Counted from the first letter of the stretch, positions 9,637 through 17,077 are shown. The stretch: DNA of 19,271 nucleotides from an uncultured Collinsella sp. (GCA_900754385.1 CAAECP010000049.1:1-19271); one strand, 5' to 3'. Notes: generated by a model from the sequence alone, not told the origin. A program made the numbers and translations.

Positions 9637-9650
9637 GAAGGAGACACATT

Positions 9651-9902
9651 ATGAAGGTTTCTGAAGTTTCCGAGACCCAGGCCGATAACCTGGTCCACAT
9701 GCTCGACGCTTACGCCGAGAAGGGTGGCCACCACCTGAACATCAACGTCTTCAACCGTGAGACGCTGCTCGACGCTCAGGCTCACCCCGAGAAGTACCCG
9801 CAGCTGACCATCCGCGTTTCCGGCTATGCCGTGAACTTCCACACGCTCACCAAGGAGCAGCAGGACGAGGTCATTGCGCGTACCTTCCACAACAAGTTCT
9901 AA
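9651..9902 (+). CDS. grcA: Stand-alone glycyl-radical domain of pyruvate formate-lyase (83 aa, GrcA-like)
   Basis: Residues 25-83 align directly with the C-terminus of pyruvate formate-lyase and of E. coli GrcA/Yfi[19 protein letters not shown], then [19 protein letters not shown], then [14 protein letters not shown]. Gly58 in RVSGY is the predicted radical-bearing glycine that PflA would activate. The first 24 residues resemble the linker before this domain in intact enzymes, so the two genes together (683 + 83) make up one normal-length enzyme. The ATG at 9651 has AAGGAG at 7-nt spacing. Its frame is closed upstream by TGA at 9600-9602 and differs from the pflB frame, so it is a true separate gene rather than a readthrough tail. 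Unlike E. coli GrcA, which repairs an intact enzyme, this protein appears obligatory. The symbol is used for the family. Confidence 0.95.
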   Translation: MKVSEVSETQADNLVHMLDAYAEKGGHHLNINVFNRETLLDAQAHPEKYPQLTIRVSGYAVNFHTLTKEQQDEVIARTFHNKF

Positions 9903-9925
9903 AGGGATTTAACTCCCGCAGGATC

Positions 9926-10052
9926 GCCGGGACTGTTTGGGCTATCTCCCAAAACGTCCTCGGACATGCAAAGGGCTCCGCTGCGCGCTTCGCGCGGCGG
10001 AGCCCTTTGCGTCCTGCGGAATGTTTTGGGAGATAGCCCAAACAGCCCCGGC
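9926..10052. repeat. Large nested palindrome after the pfl genes
   Basis: The outer arms are 30 nt each (9926-9955 and 10023-10052), paired with one mismatch. The inner arms are 14 nt (GCAAAGGGCTCCGC at 9968-9981 with 9997-10010), perfectly paired, with a CGCG-capped tip. Each outer arm also contains its own small hairpin (GTTTGGG-CTATCT-CCCAAA). Short direct repeats GTCCT(G)CGGA lie between the inner and outer arms. There is no clear U-tract. It probably ends or protects the pfl transcript, but its size and nesting are beyond an ordinary terminator, and it may be a dispersed repeat. Confidence 0.85.
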
Positions 10053-10142
10053 TGGGTCCTGTGTAGTCACCCCTTAGGCGGAACTTTCCTAATTATTTGG
10101 ATGAGTCGTTTACTTACTTGTACTGTTACCGTCTTCCCGCTC

Positions 10143-10183
10143 TTGTTGGGGTATGCTTTGTTCGTATGCAAACGTATGACATG
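10143..10183 (+). promoter_or_regulatory. Candidate lacI-type gene promoter with overlapping operator
   Basis: TTGTTG (10143-10148), a 16-bp spacer and TATGCA (10165-10170) form a reasonable promoter 32 bp before the start codon. GCAAACGTATGACATG (10168-10183) overlaps the -10 box and matches the motif repeated before the GH32 gene, suggesting autorepression. Confidence 0.55.
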
Positions 10184-10201
10184 TTGATGGGGGAGGGTGC
10201 T

Positions 10202-11212
10202 ATGGCTCGCGAGAGTGCTCGTTCTAAGGATACGGCTAAGCCTGGCATCAAGGAAGTTGCGGCGGTGGCGGGGGTTTCGCCTACTACGGTATCTCGTGTG
10301 CTTAATAATCGTGGCTATATTAGCCAAGAGACCCGCGATAAGGTCCATGCCGCGATGAAGCGCATCAACTATACGCCCAACGATATCGCTCGTGCCATGC
10401 TCAACGGTCGCCTGAATCTTATCGGTATGATCGTCCCCTATGTCAGCAGTCCGTTTCATGCCCAAGTGGTTCAAGTCATTGAGCATACCCTGGCCGAAAA
10501 CGGTTTTAAGATGCTGCTGTGCAATAGCGCCAATCGACCCGAGCTTGAGCGCTCTTATATCGACATGCTTCGACGCAATATGGTTGATGGCGTCATCGTC
10601 AACTCGCTTAATATCGGTGCCGAGGCGTATGCCGAGATGGGCTTGAGTCTGGTTGGTATCGACTGCGACCTTGGCGAGGCCTCTGTTCAGATTGCGAGCG
10701 ACAGCTATAGTATCGGCGAACTTGCCACGCGTCGCCTGATCGATGACGGGTGTTCGCGCATCCTGTGCCTGCGCAGCAATAGCCGCATGCGCATGCCTGC
10801 CAATAAGCGTACCGATGCCTACCTCGATGTTGTTGAGCAGGCCGGTTTGCCCGCGCTTGTCCGTGAGGTCGAGTTCGTTAAGCCCGACGACGAAAAGAGC
10901 GCGGTCGTTGCGAAGATCCTCGATGAGAACCCCGATATTGACGGCATCTTTGCGGGAGACGACACGATGGCGGCTATCTGTCTTAACGTGATGAAGCAGC
11001 GCGGCTTGAGCGCTCCGGGCGATATTAAGGTCGTGGGCGCGGATGGTGCCCGCCGCACTATGACGTTTATGCCTGACTTAACAACCGTACGCCAAGATAT
11101 CGATCGCATCGGAGAGCTCGCGGCGCAATCCATCATTGCTCTTATTAACGGCGAAAAGCCCGAATCGAATATCAAGCTCCCCGTTGAACTCATTGAGGGT
11201 AAAACCGCGTAG
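10202..11212 (+). CDS. LacI-family repressor of the sucrose/fructoside operon (336 aa)
   Basis: The N-terminal helix-turn-helix is IKEVAAVAGVSPTTVSRVLN (residues 16-35), followed by the hinge region NDIARAMLNGRLNLIG (about 53-68) and a periplasmic-binding-protein-like sugar-sensing core to the C-terminus, at normal family length. It should be a dimeric DNA-binding repressor released by a sugar or sugar phosphate. The ATG at 10202 is chosen because a GGGGGAGGG ribosome binding site lies just upstream and the DNA-binding domain begins soon after; longer starts add residues unlike the family. It sits directly upstream of, and on the same strand as, the GH32-PTS-GH32 genes. Matching operator motifs occur at its own promoter and theirs, so it is very likely their local regulator (ScrR-like). 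The inducer is inferred, not seen. Confidence 0.93.
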   Translation: MARESARSKDTAKPGIKEVAAVAGVSPTTVSRVLNNRGYISQETRDKVHAAMKRINYTPNDIARAMLNGRLNLIGMIVPYVSSPFHAQVVQVIEHTLAENGFKMLLCNSANRPELERSYIDMLRRNMVDGVIVNSLNIGAEAYAEMGLSLVGIDCDLGEASVQIASDSYSIGELATRRLIDDGCSRILCLRSNSRMRMPANKRTDAYLDVVEQAGLPALVREVEFVKPDDEKSAVVAKILDENPDIDGIFAGDDTMAAICLNVMKQRGLSAPGDIKVVGADGARRTMTFMPDLTTVRQDIDRIGELAAQSIIALINGEKPESNIKLPVELIEGKTA

Positions 11213-11264
11213 TTCATCCCGTGCCAAAAGAATTCCTCAAACACCCCCGATGACCGTTCGCCGG

Positions 11265-11283
11265 CATATGTCAACCGTTTGCC
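11265..11283 (-). promoter_or_regulatory. Upstream LacI-type operator copy
   Basis: This is an inverted copy of the motif in the tandem operators downstream: its reverse complement is GGCAAACGGTTGACATATG. Its centre is 46 bp upstream of the first tandem copy, a distance compatible with an auxiliary operator for DNA looping or cooperative binding. Confidence 0.6.
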
Positions 11284-11316
11284 GACGACTGGAACTGCGA
11301 AAAGACGTATTGGTGT

Positions 11317-11353
11317 GAAAACGTTTGACATATGAAAACGATTGACATATCTT
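11317..11353 (+). promoter_or_regulatory. Promoter of the GH32-PTS-GH32 operon with tandem operators
   Basis: A consensus TTGACA (11325-11330), 17-bp spacer and TATCTT (11348-11353) form the promoter. Two direct operator copies, GAAAACGTTTGACATAT (11317-11333) and GAAAACGATTGACATAT (11334-11350), differ at one base, have a 17-bp period and cover the -35 box and spacer. Bound repressor would block RNA polymerase. The symmetric ideal half-site appears to be TGTCAAA around a central CG, typical of LacI-family sites. Confidence 0.75.
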
Positions 11354-11396
11354 GCAGTTGTACCGAGTTAGTATCTCGTGAGAAAGGAAGTCTCGG

Positions 11397-12779
11397 ATGC
11401 ACAAGGTGTATTACCAGCCTGAGGGAATTTGGGTAGGCGACATCATGCCGTACGGCGAGGACGGCACGTTCTATCTCTATCATCAGCGTGACACGCGAAA
11501 CCCCGGACCTTTCGGAGAGCCGTTTGGCTGGGCACTCGCGACAACCAAGGACTTCGTCAATTACAAAGACTTTGGCGAGAGCCTTGAGCGTGGCGGCGAC
11601 GAGGAAGTCGACCAGTATGTTTATGCCGGCACGGTGTTTAAGGTGGGCGACAAGTACCATGCGCTCTACACTGGTTGCAATCGCGATAAGGTCAAGGCAC
11701 GCTTGATGAAGCAGGTTCTTCTTCACGCAACGAGTGACGACGCCGTCAAGTGGGAGAAGAACATCGCCGAGACGCTGCTTCCGCCCCAGGAGGGTTACGA
11801 TGACCGCAACTGGCGCGATCCCTTTGTGCTTTGGGATGAGGAGAACGAAGAGTACATGCTCATCCTCGGCACGCGTGTGGGCGAGGACAAGCGTCTGATG
11901 ACCGGTCGTCTGGTCAAGTTCACCTCCAAGGACCTGGATACCTGGGAGTTCCAGGGCGACTGGTGGAATCCGGGCCTGTACACCATGTTCGAGATGCCTG
12001 ATCTCTTTAAGATGGGCGACTGGTGGTATCTGGTGTTCTCCGAGTACAGTGATGGCAACAAGACCCGTTACCGCATGTCTCGCTCTATCAACGGTCCTTG
12101 GATCACTCCTGCGGACGATTCCTTCGATGGCCGCGCGTACTATGCCGCGCGTACCGCATTTGACGGCGAGCGCCGCGTTCTCTTTGGTTGGGTTCCTACG
12201 CGTGACGAGGGCGGCGACCCCAGCTCTTACCTGTGGGGTGGCACCTTTATGCCCCTCGAGATCGTTCAGCGTGTCGACGGAACGCTCGGCACCAAGCTTC
12301 CTGACAGCATGCTTGGCGCCTTTGGCGAGGCTAAGGCAGTCGAGGCCTTTGAGCTCTCCTGCGAGTCGGGCAAGGTCGAGCAGGTGCTCGCCGCGGATGC
12401 CGGTTCCACCTATATGCTCGATGCCGACATCGAGCTCGCCGGTGACGCTGCCGGCTTCTCGGTGAAGCTTGCCGAGGACGCCGAGTCCGGTCTTGCCTAT
12501 GAGTTCCGCGCCAACCTGCGTGAGGGCAAGCTCGAGTTTACGGCGGCCCCCCAGTATCCGTGGTTCCAGGTCAACAACATGGGCCTCGAGCGTCCGTTGT
12601 TCTTTAAGGGCGAGGGCACTCATCATGTGCGCCTGGTCGTTGACGACGATATCGCGACCATCTTTGTCGATGATGTTGCGCTTAACGCGCGCTTCTGCAA
12701 TAAGCAGGGCCAGGGTGTGGCGCTGACGGTCACCGACGGTACGCTCAAGTGCGCAAATGCAACGATCGCGTCTCTGTAA
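11397..12779 (+). CDS. Atypical GH32 family glycoside hydrolase (460 aa)
   Basis: A five-bladed propeller domain is followed by a beta-sandwich-like C-terminus, as in GH32. The acid/base region FEMPDLF gives Glu199 and the transition-state motif WRDP gives Asp141. The usual WMNDPNG nucleophile motif is absent; its position is taken by WVGDIMPYGEDG, in which Asp15 is the likely nucleophile. The spacing Asp15/Asp141/Glu199 is close to that of canonical GH32 enzymes. It probably cleaves a beta-fructosidic bond, perhaps of a phosphorylated fructoside delivered by the PTS gene 45 nt downstream. No signal peptide is present, so it acts in the cytoplasm. AAAGGAAG precedes the ATG. It is the first gene after the tandem operators. 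Because a classical ScrB follows later in the operon, this enzyme probably handles a different fructoside, which is an inference. Confidence 0.85.
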   Translation: MHKVYYQPEGIWVGDIMPYGEDGTFYLYHQRDTRNPGPFGEPFGWALATTKDFVNYKDFGESLERGGDEEVDQYVYAGTVFKVGDKYHALYTGCNRDKVKARLMKQVLLHATSDDAVKWEKNIAETLLPPQEGYDDRNWRDPFVLWDEENEEYMLILGTRVGEDKRLMTGRLVKFTSKDLDTWEFQGDWWNPGLYTMFEMPDLFKMGDWWYLVFSEYSDGNKTRYRMSRSINGPWITPADDSFDGRAYYAARTAFDGERRVLFGWVPTRDEGGDPSSYLWGGTFMPLEIVQRVDGTLGTKLPDSMLGAFGEAKAVEAFELSCESGKVEQVLAADAGSTYMLDADIELAGDAAGFSVKLAEDAESGLAYEFRANLREGKLEFTAAPQYPWFQVNNMGLERPLFFKGEGTHHVRLVVDDDIATIFVDDVALNARFCNKQGQGVALTVTDGTLKCANATIASL

Positions 12780-12824
12780 TGGCATCAAAACGTCTTATGA
12801 TTTCGTAAAGGAATGGAGAGGAAC

Positions 12825-14276
12825 ATGGACTACAAAGTAGTCTCTCAGCAAGTCGTCGATAACGTCGGCGGTTTGGAGAACATCGAGGGCGCCACGCATT
12901 GCGTTACACGTCTGCGTCTGGTGCTCAAGGATACGAGCAAGTACAACAAGGCCGAGCTCGAGAACATCGATGGCGTCAAGGGCGTGCTGTACAACAGCGG
13001 CCAGCTCATGATCATCTTCGGTACCGGTACCGTCAACAAGGTCTACGATGAGTTTATGGCTCTGACGGGCGTTAAGGAGATCAGCGCTTCCGAGGTCAAG
13101 GGCGCCGAGGCGGACAAGAAGGGCAAGTTCTTCTCGGTCCTCAAGGTATTCTCGGACATCTTTATCCCCATCATTCCCGCCTTCGTCGGCGCCGCTATCA
13201 TCATCGGCCTTAAGTCGCTGATCGTTGCCAACGGCCTCTTTGGCATGGAGGGCAGCCTTGCCGATCACAGCGAGTTCCTCAAGAACCTCGCAAGCTTCTT
13301 TGCCATTATCGCCACCACGTTTGACTACCTGCCTGTCCTGGTTATGTACAGCGCGGTGAAGCGTTTTGGCGGTAACCCGATTCTGGGCATCCTCGTCGGT
13401 ATCGTCATGGTTCACCCGAGCCTTATGAACCGTAACGCGTTCGTTATGGACCCGACGGGTGCTGAGTACTGGAACTTCGGTCCGCTCTCCATTCCCATGG
13501 TTGCTTTCCAGGGCGGCGTGTTCCCTGCAATCCTGACTGCCTGGTTTATGGCCAAGGTCGAGAAGATTGCCCAGAAGTACATCCCCGAGGTCGTTTCGTT
13601 CGTCTTTGTCCCGACCGTTACCCTGATTCTTGCTAACGTCGCCCTGTTCACCGTGTTCGGCCCGCTCGGCAACCTGATCGGCGACGTCCTCGCCGGCGTA
13701 ATCGATATCCTGTACAACAGGATGGGCGTCTTCGGTGCCTTTGTCTTTGCCGCATTCCTGCAGCCGCTCGTCGTTACCGGTACGCATCAGTTCATCCAGG
13801 GTATCGAGGCAAACCTCGTTGCCACGACTGGCTTCAACTACATCCAGGCAATCTGGTCGGTTTCCATCATCGCCCAGGGCGGCGGCGCCATCGGCATGTA
13901 CCTCATTCACAAGAAGCATTCCAAAGAGCGCAACATCTGCATGTCGTCCTTTATCCCGACGCTGGTCGGTATCTCCGAGCCCGCAATCTTTGCTGCAAAC
14001 ATGCGCTACTCGATCATCCCGTTCATCTGCGCTTGCATCGGTGCAGGCTGCGGCGGTGCCTTCGTGAAGCTCTTTGAGGTGCGCGCCATCGGTCAGGGTC
14101 TGACCGGCGTGCTTGGCCTGCTCATCGTCACGCCCGAGACGCTCGTGTGGTATGTGGCTGGCAATCTCATCGCCTTTATCGTGCCGATCGTCTTGATCTT
14201 TGCCTACAACAAGGCAAAGGGCGTGCCGACCACTGATGAAGAGGGCGCTGGTGCTGGCTTCGATGTCAGCTTCTAG
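12825..14276 (+). CDS. scrA: PTS EIIBC permease, sucrose/glucose-family, no EIIA domain (483 aa)
   Basis: An N-terminal EIIB domain (about residues 4-80) carries the phosphorylation-site Cys26 in ATHCVTRLRL. It is followed by a membrane EIIC domain (about 105-470) with the family segment GTHQFIQGIEANLVATTG and the substrate-site motif GISEPAIFAANMRY (Glu385). It should import and phosphorylate a disaccharide such as sucrose at the inner membrane. It ends after EIIC, so phosphate must come from an EIIA encoded elsewhere. The ATG at 12825 with GGAGAGG upstream is preferred over the ATG at 12813, which has no usable ribosome binding site spacing. It is flanked by two GH32 hydrolases under one LacI-regulated promoter, which supports sucrose or related fructosides as substrate; the symbol rests on that context, as EIIC sequence alone does not separate sucrose from trehalose or beta-glucosides. 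Confidence 0.87.
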   Translation: MDYKVVSQQVVDNVGGLENIEGATHCVTRLRLVLKDTSKYNKAELENIDGVKGVLYNSGQLMIIFGTGTVNKVYDEFMALTGVKEISASEVKGAEADKKGKFFSVLKVFSDIFIPIIPAFVGAAIIIGLKSLIVANGLFGMEGSLADHSEFLKNLASFFAIIATTFDYLPVLVMYSAVKRFGGNPILGILVGIVMVHPSLMNRNAFVMDPTGAEYWNFGPLSIPMVAFQGGVFPAILTAWFMAKVEKIAQKYIPEVVSFVFVPTVTLILANVALFTVFGPLGNLIGDVLAGVIDILYNRMGVFGAFVFAAFLQPLVVTGTHQFIQGIEANLVATTGFNYIQAIWSVSIIAQGGGAIGMYLIHKKHSKERNICMSSFIPTLVGISEPAIFAANMRYSIIPFICACIGAGCGGAFVKLFEVRAIGQGLTGVLGLLIVTPETLVWYVAGNLIAFIVPIVLIFAYNKAKGVPTTDEEGAGAGFDVSF

Positions 14277-14313
14277 TTGAGCCGTTCAGCGTAATCTGAG
14301 GATAAGTCCATTT

Positions 14314-14355
14314 GGGGAAGGGCGTTCGACTCGTGTGAGTCGAGCGTCCTTCCCC
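14314..14355 (+). repeat. Strong intercistronic hairpin inside the sucrose operon
   Basis: Arms of 19 nt (14314-14332 and 14337-14355) pair fully if two G-U wobbles are allowed, closing on the loop GTGT. No U-tract follows, and the next gene starts 22 nt later without a clear new promoter. It is more likely an mRNA-stabilising or processing element that sets the ratio of permease to hydrolase than a full terminator. Confidence 0.75.
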
Positions 14356-14377
14356 ATAGACGAGAAAGTCAACGGCG

Positions 14378-15820
14378 ATGTTTAATCAAAAAAATAAGGT
14401 GACACGCGCGGACTATGAGCAGTGGCGTGCCGGACAGGATGAGACGGCGGGTCGCATCGCGTCCGACCCCGATAGGCTCCTGTTCCATGTGGAGCCTGAG
14501 CTTGGCTGGCTCAACGACCCCAACGGTTTGGTGCAGATCGGTGATACGTATCACATCTATCACCAATACGATCCATTCGATGCTGCGCATGGCGGTCCAG
14601 TGCTTTGGAATCATCTGACAACAAAGGATTTTGTGACGTACGAGAATCGCGGCCCTGTGCTGTTCCCCGATTCCGATTTGGATTCGAGCGGAGCGTATTC
14701 TGGTTCTGCCTTTGTACGTGATGGCAAGATTCACTACTTCTATACCGGCAACGTCAAGCATTTTGACCGCGATGATTACGACTACGTGTTGACGGGCCGT
14801 GAGCAAAACCAGATTCATGTGGTTGCCGAGAACCCCGACGAATTGGGCGAGAAGCGCATAGCTGTTGGGCCGGTCGATTACCCCGACGATATCGGTACGC
14901 ACGTGCGCGACCCCAAGATCCTTGAACACGACGGTATCTACTACATGGTTCTCGGCGCTCGTACGAAAGACGATCGCGGCTGCGTGCTTGTCTATACCTC
15001 GAGCGATCTAGAGGACTGGAGCTATGCGACGCGCATTGAATTGGGCGAGAAGTTTGGCTTTATGTGGGAGTGCCCCGATCTGTTTGAGCTCGATGGTGAG
15101 CTTATTCTCGTTTGCTGTCCGCAGGGTGTGTCCGCCGATGGATGGCGTTACCGCAATCCGCACCAGTGCGTGTGGTTTCCCATCGAGGCCGATTGGGAGA
15201 CGCCGAGTTTTAAGATCGCCGGGCAGGGCATGCCCCCGATGGTCGATGCCGGCTTTGATTTCTACGCACCGCAGTCTTTTGAGGATGCTGCGGGTCGGCG
15301 TTTGATGATCGGGTGGTCGGGTTGCCCCGATGCGACGGTAAAAAGCCCGACGGTGGCACGCGGGTGGCAGTGCGCGTTGACGGTGCCGAGAGAACTGAGC
15401 GTGCGCGATGGTAAGCTCTGTCAGCAGCCGGTGCACGAGATTGAGAGGATGCGCGGCGACTGCGTTTGCGCGACAGGCGGTGAAACCGTTGAGGAGCCGG
15501 GCCGCCTGTTTGATCTTGTGGTTTCCTGTGAGGGCGCCCAGGTGATCGAGCTCGAAATCCGCAAGGGTGTCTTTGTGCGCTATGCAGACGGGATGCTTAC
15601 CCTCGACATGGGTGACGAAGGCTATGGGCGCGACCAGAGGTCGATCGAGCTCAGCGAGCTTCGCGACCTGCGCGTGCTTTCGGACACTACGATGGTCGAG
15701 ATTTTTGCAAATGGCGGCGAGGCAGCACTTACGAGCCGGACCTATTCGCCGGCGGTTCCGGCGATGGAGCTGCACGCCGAGGGTGCGGTATCGATGAATT
15801 TCTACCGCCTCGTGCATTAA
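14378..15820 (+). CDS. scrB: Sucrose-6-phosphate hydrolase, GH32 (480 aa)
   Basis: A canonical GH32 enzyme. The nucleophile Asp47 lies in GWLNDPNG (43-50), the stabiliser Asp178 in VRDPK, and the acid/base Glu231 in WECPDLF. HQYDPF and the SGSAF segment are also typical. A C-terminal beta-sandwich domain completes the usual length. It should hydrolyse sucrose-6-phosphate, formed by the PTS permease encoded just upstream, into glucose-6-phosphate and fructose in the cytoplasm. There is no signal peptide. The ribosome binding site before the ATG is weak (GAGAAAG about 9 nt upstream), and the gene lies just after a strong hairpin, so its translation may be modest. It shares low overall similarity with the other GH32 in this operon, so the two are not a recent duplication. 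Confidence 0.92.
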   Translation: MFNQKNKVTRADYEQWRAGQDETAGRIASDPDRLLFHVEPELGWLNDPNGLVQIGDTYHIYHQYDPFDAAHGGPVLWNHLTTKDFVTYENRGPVLFPDSDLDSSGAYSGSAFVRDGKIHYFYTGNVKHFDRDDYDYVLTGREQNQIHVVAENPDELGEKRIAVGPVDYPDDIGTHVRDPKILEHDGIYYMVLGARTKDDRGCVLVYTSSDLEDWSYATRIELGEKFGFMWECPDLFELDGELILVCCPQGVSADGWRYRNPHQCVWFPIEADWETPSFKIAGQGMPPMVDAGFDFYAPQSFEDAAGRRLMIGWSGCPDATVKSPTVARGWQCALTVPRELSVRDGKLCQQPVHEIERMRGDCVCATGGETVEEPGRLFDLVVSCEGAQVIELEIRKGVFVRYADGMLTLDMGDEGYGRDQRSIELSELRDLRVLSDTTMVEIFANGGEAALTSRTYSPAVPAMELHAEGAVSMNFYRLVH

Positions 15821-15971
15821 CCGTGCATGGAGTACGATTGGACTTGCTGGGCGGAATGTGTCGCAGTTACCGCGGCCAGCTACCGTTTATCGCGTATAGC
15901 GACCGCTTGCGGAATAAGTAACACTCCTTAATAAACCGTGTAGAATCTCAGGATGCACGGAGTTTTCCAGG

Positions 15972-16013
15972 GAGACGCTGTCCTTTGTTGTGTGCAAGGG
16001 GCGGCGTCTCTTT
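15972..16013 (+). terminator. Intrinsic-type terminator between scrB and degV
   Basis: A 16-bp stem (15972-15987 with 15995-16010, including three G-U pairs) has a 7-nt loop and is followed by TTT. It probably ends the sucrose operon. It lies 150 nt after scrB and only about 30 nt after a TAGAAT box (near 15941), so it could instead attenuate a transcript that starts there and reads into degV. Confidence 0.65.
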
Positions 16014-16095
16014 GGCGCTTGGACGCCGTTGTGCAACAGTGCGGCGGCGCGTGCCATGTATTGAAAAGCCAATGTTGAGATGGGTCGTGATAATA

Positions 16096-16950
16096 ATGGG
16101 CAAGTACGTAATCGTGGTTGAGTCTGGGTCGGATGTGACGCCGGAGCTTTGCGAACGCTACGGCATCGTGCGCGTGCCCATGCATGTCACGATTGGTGAC
16201 GAGACCGTCGAGGACGGTTCGATCGATCCGCTCGAGATTTACTCACGCTGCAACGAGTTTGGCGTGATGCCCAAGACCAGTGGCTGCGCGCCTGCGGATT
16301 TTGCTCACGTGTACGATCGTATCCATGCCGAGCAGCCCGATGCGACCATTCTACATCTTGCGTACTCCGAGGCCACGACCTGCTCGCATCAATCATCGAA
16401 GATCGCCGCCAAGGGTCGCGACTACGTCTACTCCATGGACACGCGCTTTGTCTCGGTGGGGCAGTCGCTCGTTGTCGTCGAGACCGCCAAATACATCGAG
16501 ACTCACCCCAATGCCACCGTCGACGAGATCTTCGCCTTCGCGAACTCCGTCATGGACCGCGTGCTGCTGGGCTTTGTTCCTACGGACCTTGCCTTCCTTA
16601 AGGCGGGCGGTCGCTTGTCCAACGTCGCGTTCCTGGGCGCCCATCTGCTCAAGATTAAGCCCTGCATTGAGGTGACGGGCGGTAAGTTCGTGGCGACCAA
16701 GAAGTTCCGCGGTTCTATGCTCAAGTGCGCCCGCGCCTTCATTGACCACATGGTTGCGAAGGGCGAGATTGACTACTCGCACATTGGCCTGGCGTATTCG
16801 GTGGGCCTTTCCCAGGAGCTGCGCGATGACATGGAAGTCTATGCGCATGACCTGGGCTTTGAGGACGTTACCTGGACTCAAGTCGGCGGCGTCATCTCGA
16901 GCCACTGTGGCCCGACCGCCTTCGGTGCGGTGCTCACGCTTAAGGCGTAA
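16096..16950 (+). CDS. DegV-family fatty-acid-binding protein (284 aa)
   Basis: A full-length DegV protein. Family landmarks in order are VVESGSDVTPE at the N-terminus, MPKTSGCAPADF (about residues 60-71), SVGQSLVVVE, LKAGGRLSN, KIKPCIEVTGGKF and SSHCGPTAFGAV near the C-terminus. DegV proteins bind a fatty acid, and FakB members present it to the FakA kinase for phospholipid synthesis. No fakA is present here, so the functional partner is unknown. The ATG at 16096 is chosen because homologous proteins begin at this point (MGKYVIVVESG); upstream ATGs at 16072 and 15985 add unrelated residues and the latter lies inside the terminator hairpin. The ribosome binding site is poor. Relation to its pfl and sugar neighbours is unclear. 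Confidence 0.9.
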   Translation: MGKYVIVVESGSDVTPELCERYGIVRVPMHVTIGDETVEDGSIDPLEIYSRCNEFGVMPKTSGCAPADFAHVYDRIHAEQPDATILHLAYSEATTCSHQSSKIAAKGRDYVYSMDTRFVSVGQSLVVVETAKYIETHPNATVDEIFAFANSVMDRVLLGFVPTDLAFLKAGGRLSNVAFLGAHLLKIKPCIEVTGGKFVATKKFRGSMLKCARAFIDHMVAKGEIDYSHIGLAYSVGLSQELRDDMEVYAHDLGFEDVTWTQVGGVISSHCGPTAFGAVLTLKA

Positions 16951-17028
16951 AGGCCGCAGGCGAGCGTTCTTCAGCCTGACATCTCGACGTAGACCCCAGC
17001 CATGGTGATGGGGGATAGATTAAAACGT

Positions 17029-17077
17029 GCCATTCTAGCCCGAGACGTTTAAACGCAAGCGCATGGGCTAGAATGGC
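17029..17077. repeat. Perfect inverted repeat between degV and pflA
   Basis: GCCATTCTAGCCC (17029-17041) and GGGCTAGAATGGC (17065-17077) are perfectly complementary and separated by 23 nt, which themselves contain the palindrome CGTTTAAACG. ATTTT follows 7 nt downstream. It may terminate the degV transcript. Alternatively, because TAGAAT occurs on both strands, it may be a protein-binding or promoter region for pflA, which begins 48 nt later. Confidence 0.75.

Noticed and set aside
12825..15820. An EIIA domain or gene for the PTS permease
   Set aside because: The permease ends shortly after EIIC and neither GH32 gene nor the short gaps contain an EIIA-like sequence, so it must be supplied from elsewhere.
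15985..16095. N-terminal extension of the DegV protein from 15985
   Set aside because: The extra 37 residues are Arg/Cys-rich, unlike any DegV N-terminus, and the start lies inside the terminator hairpin.
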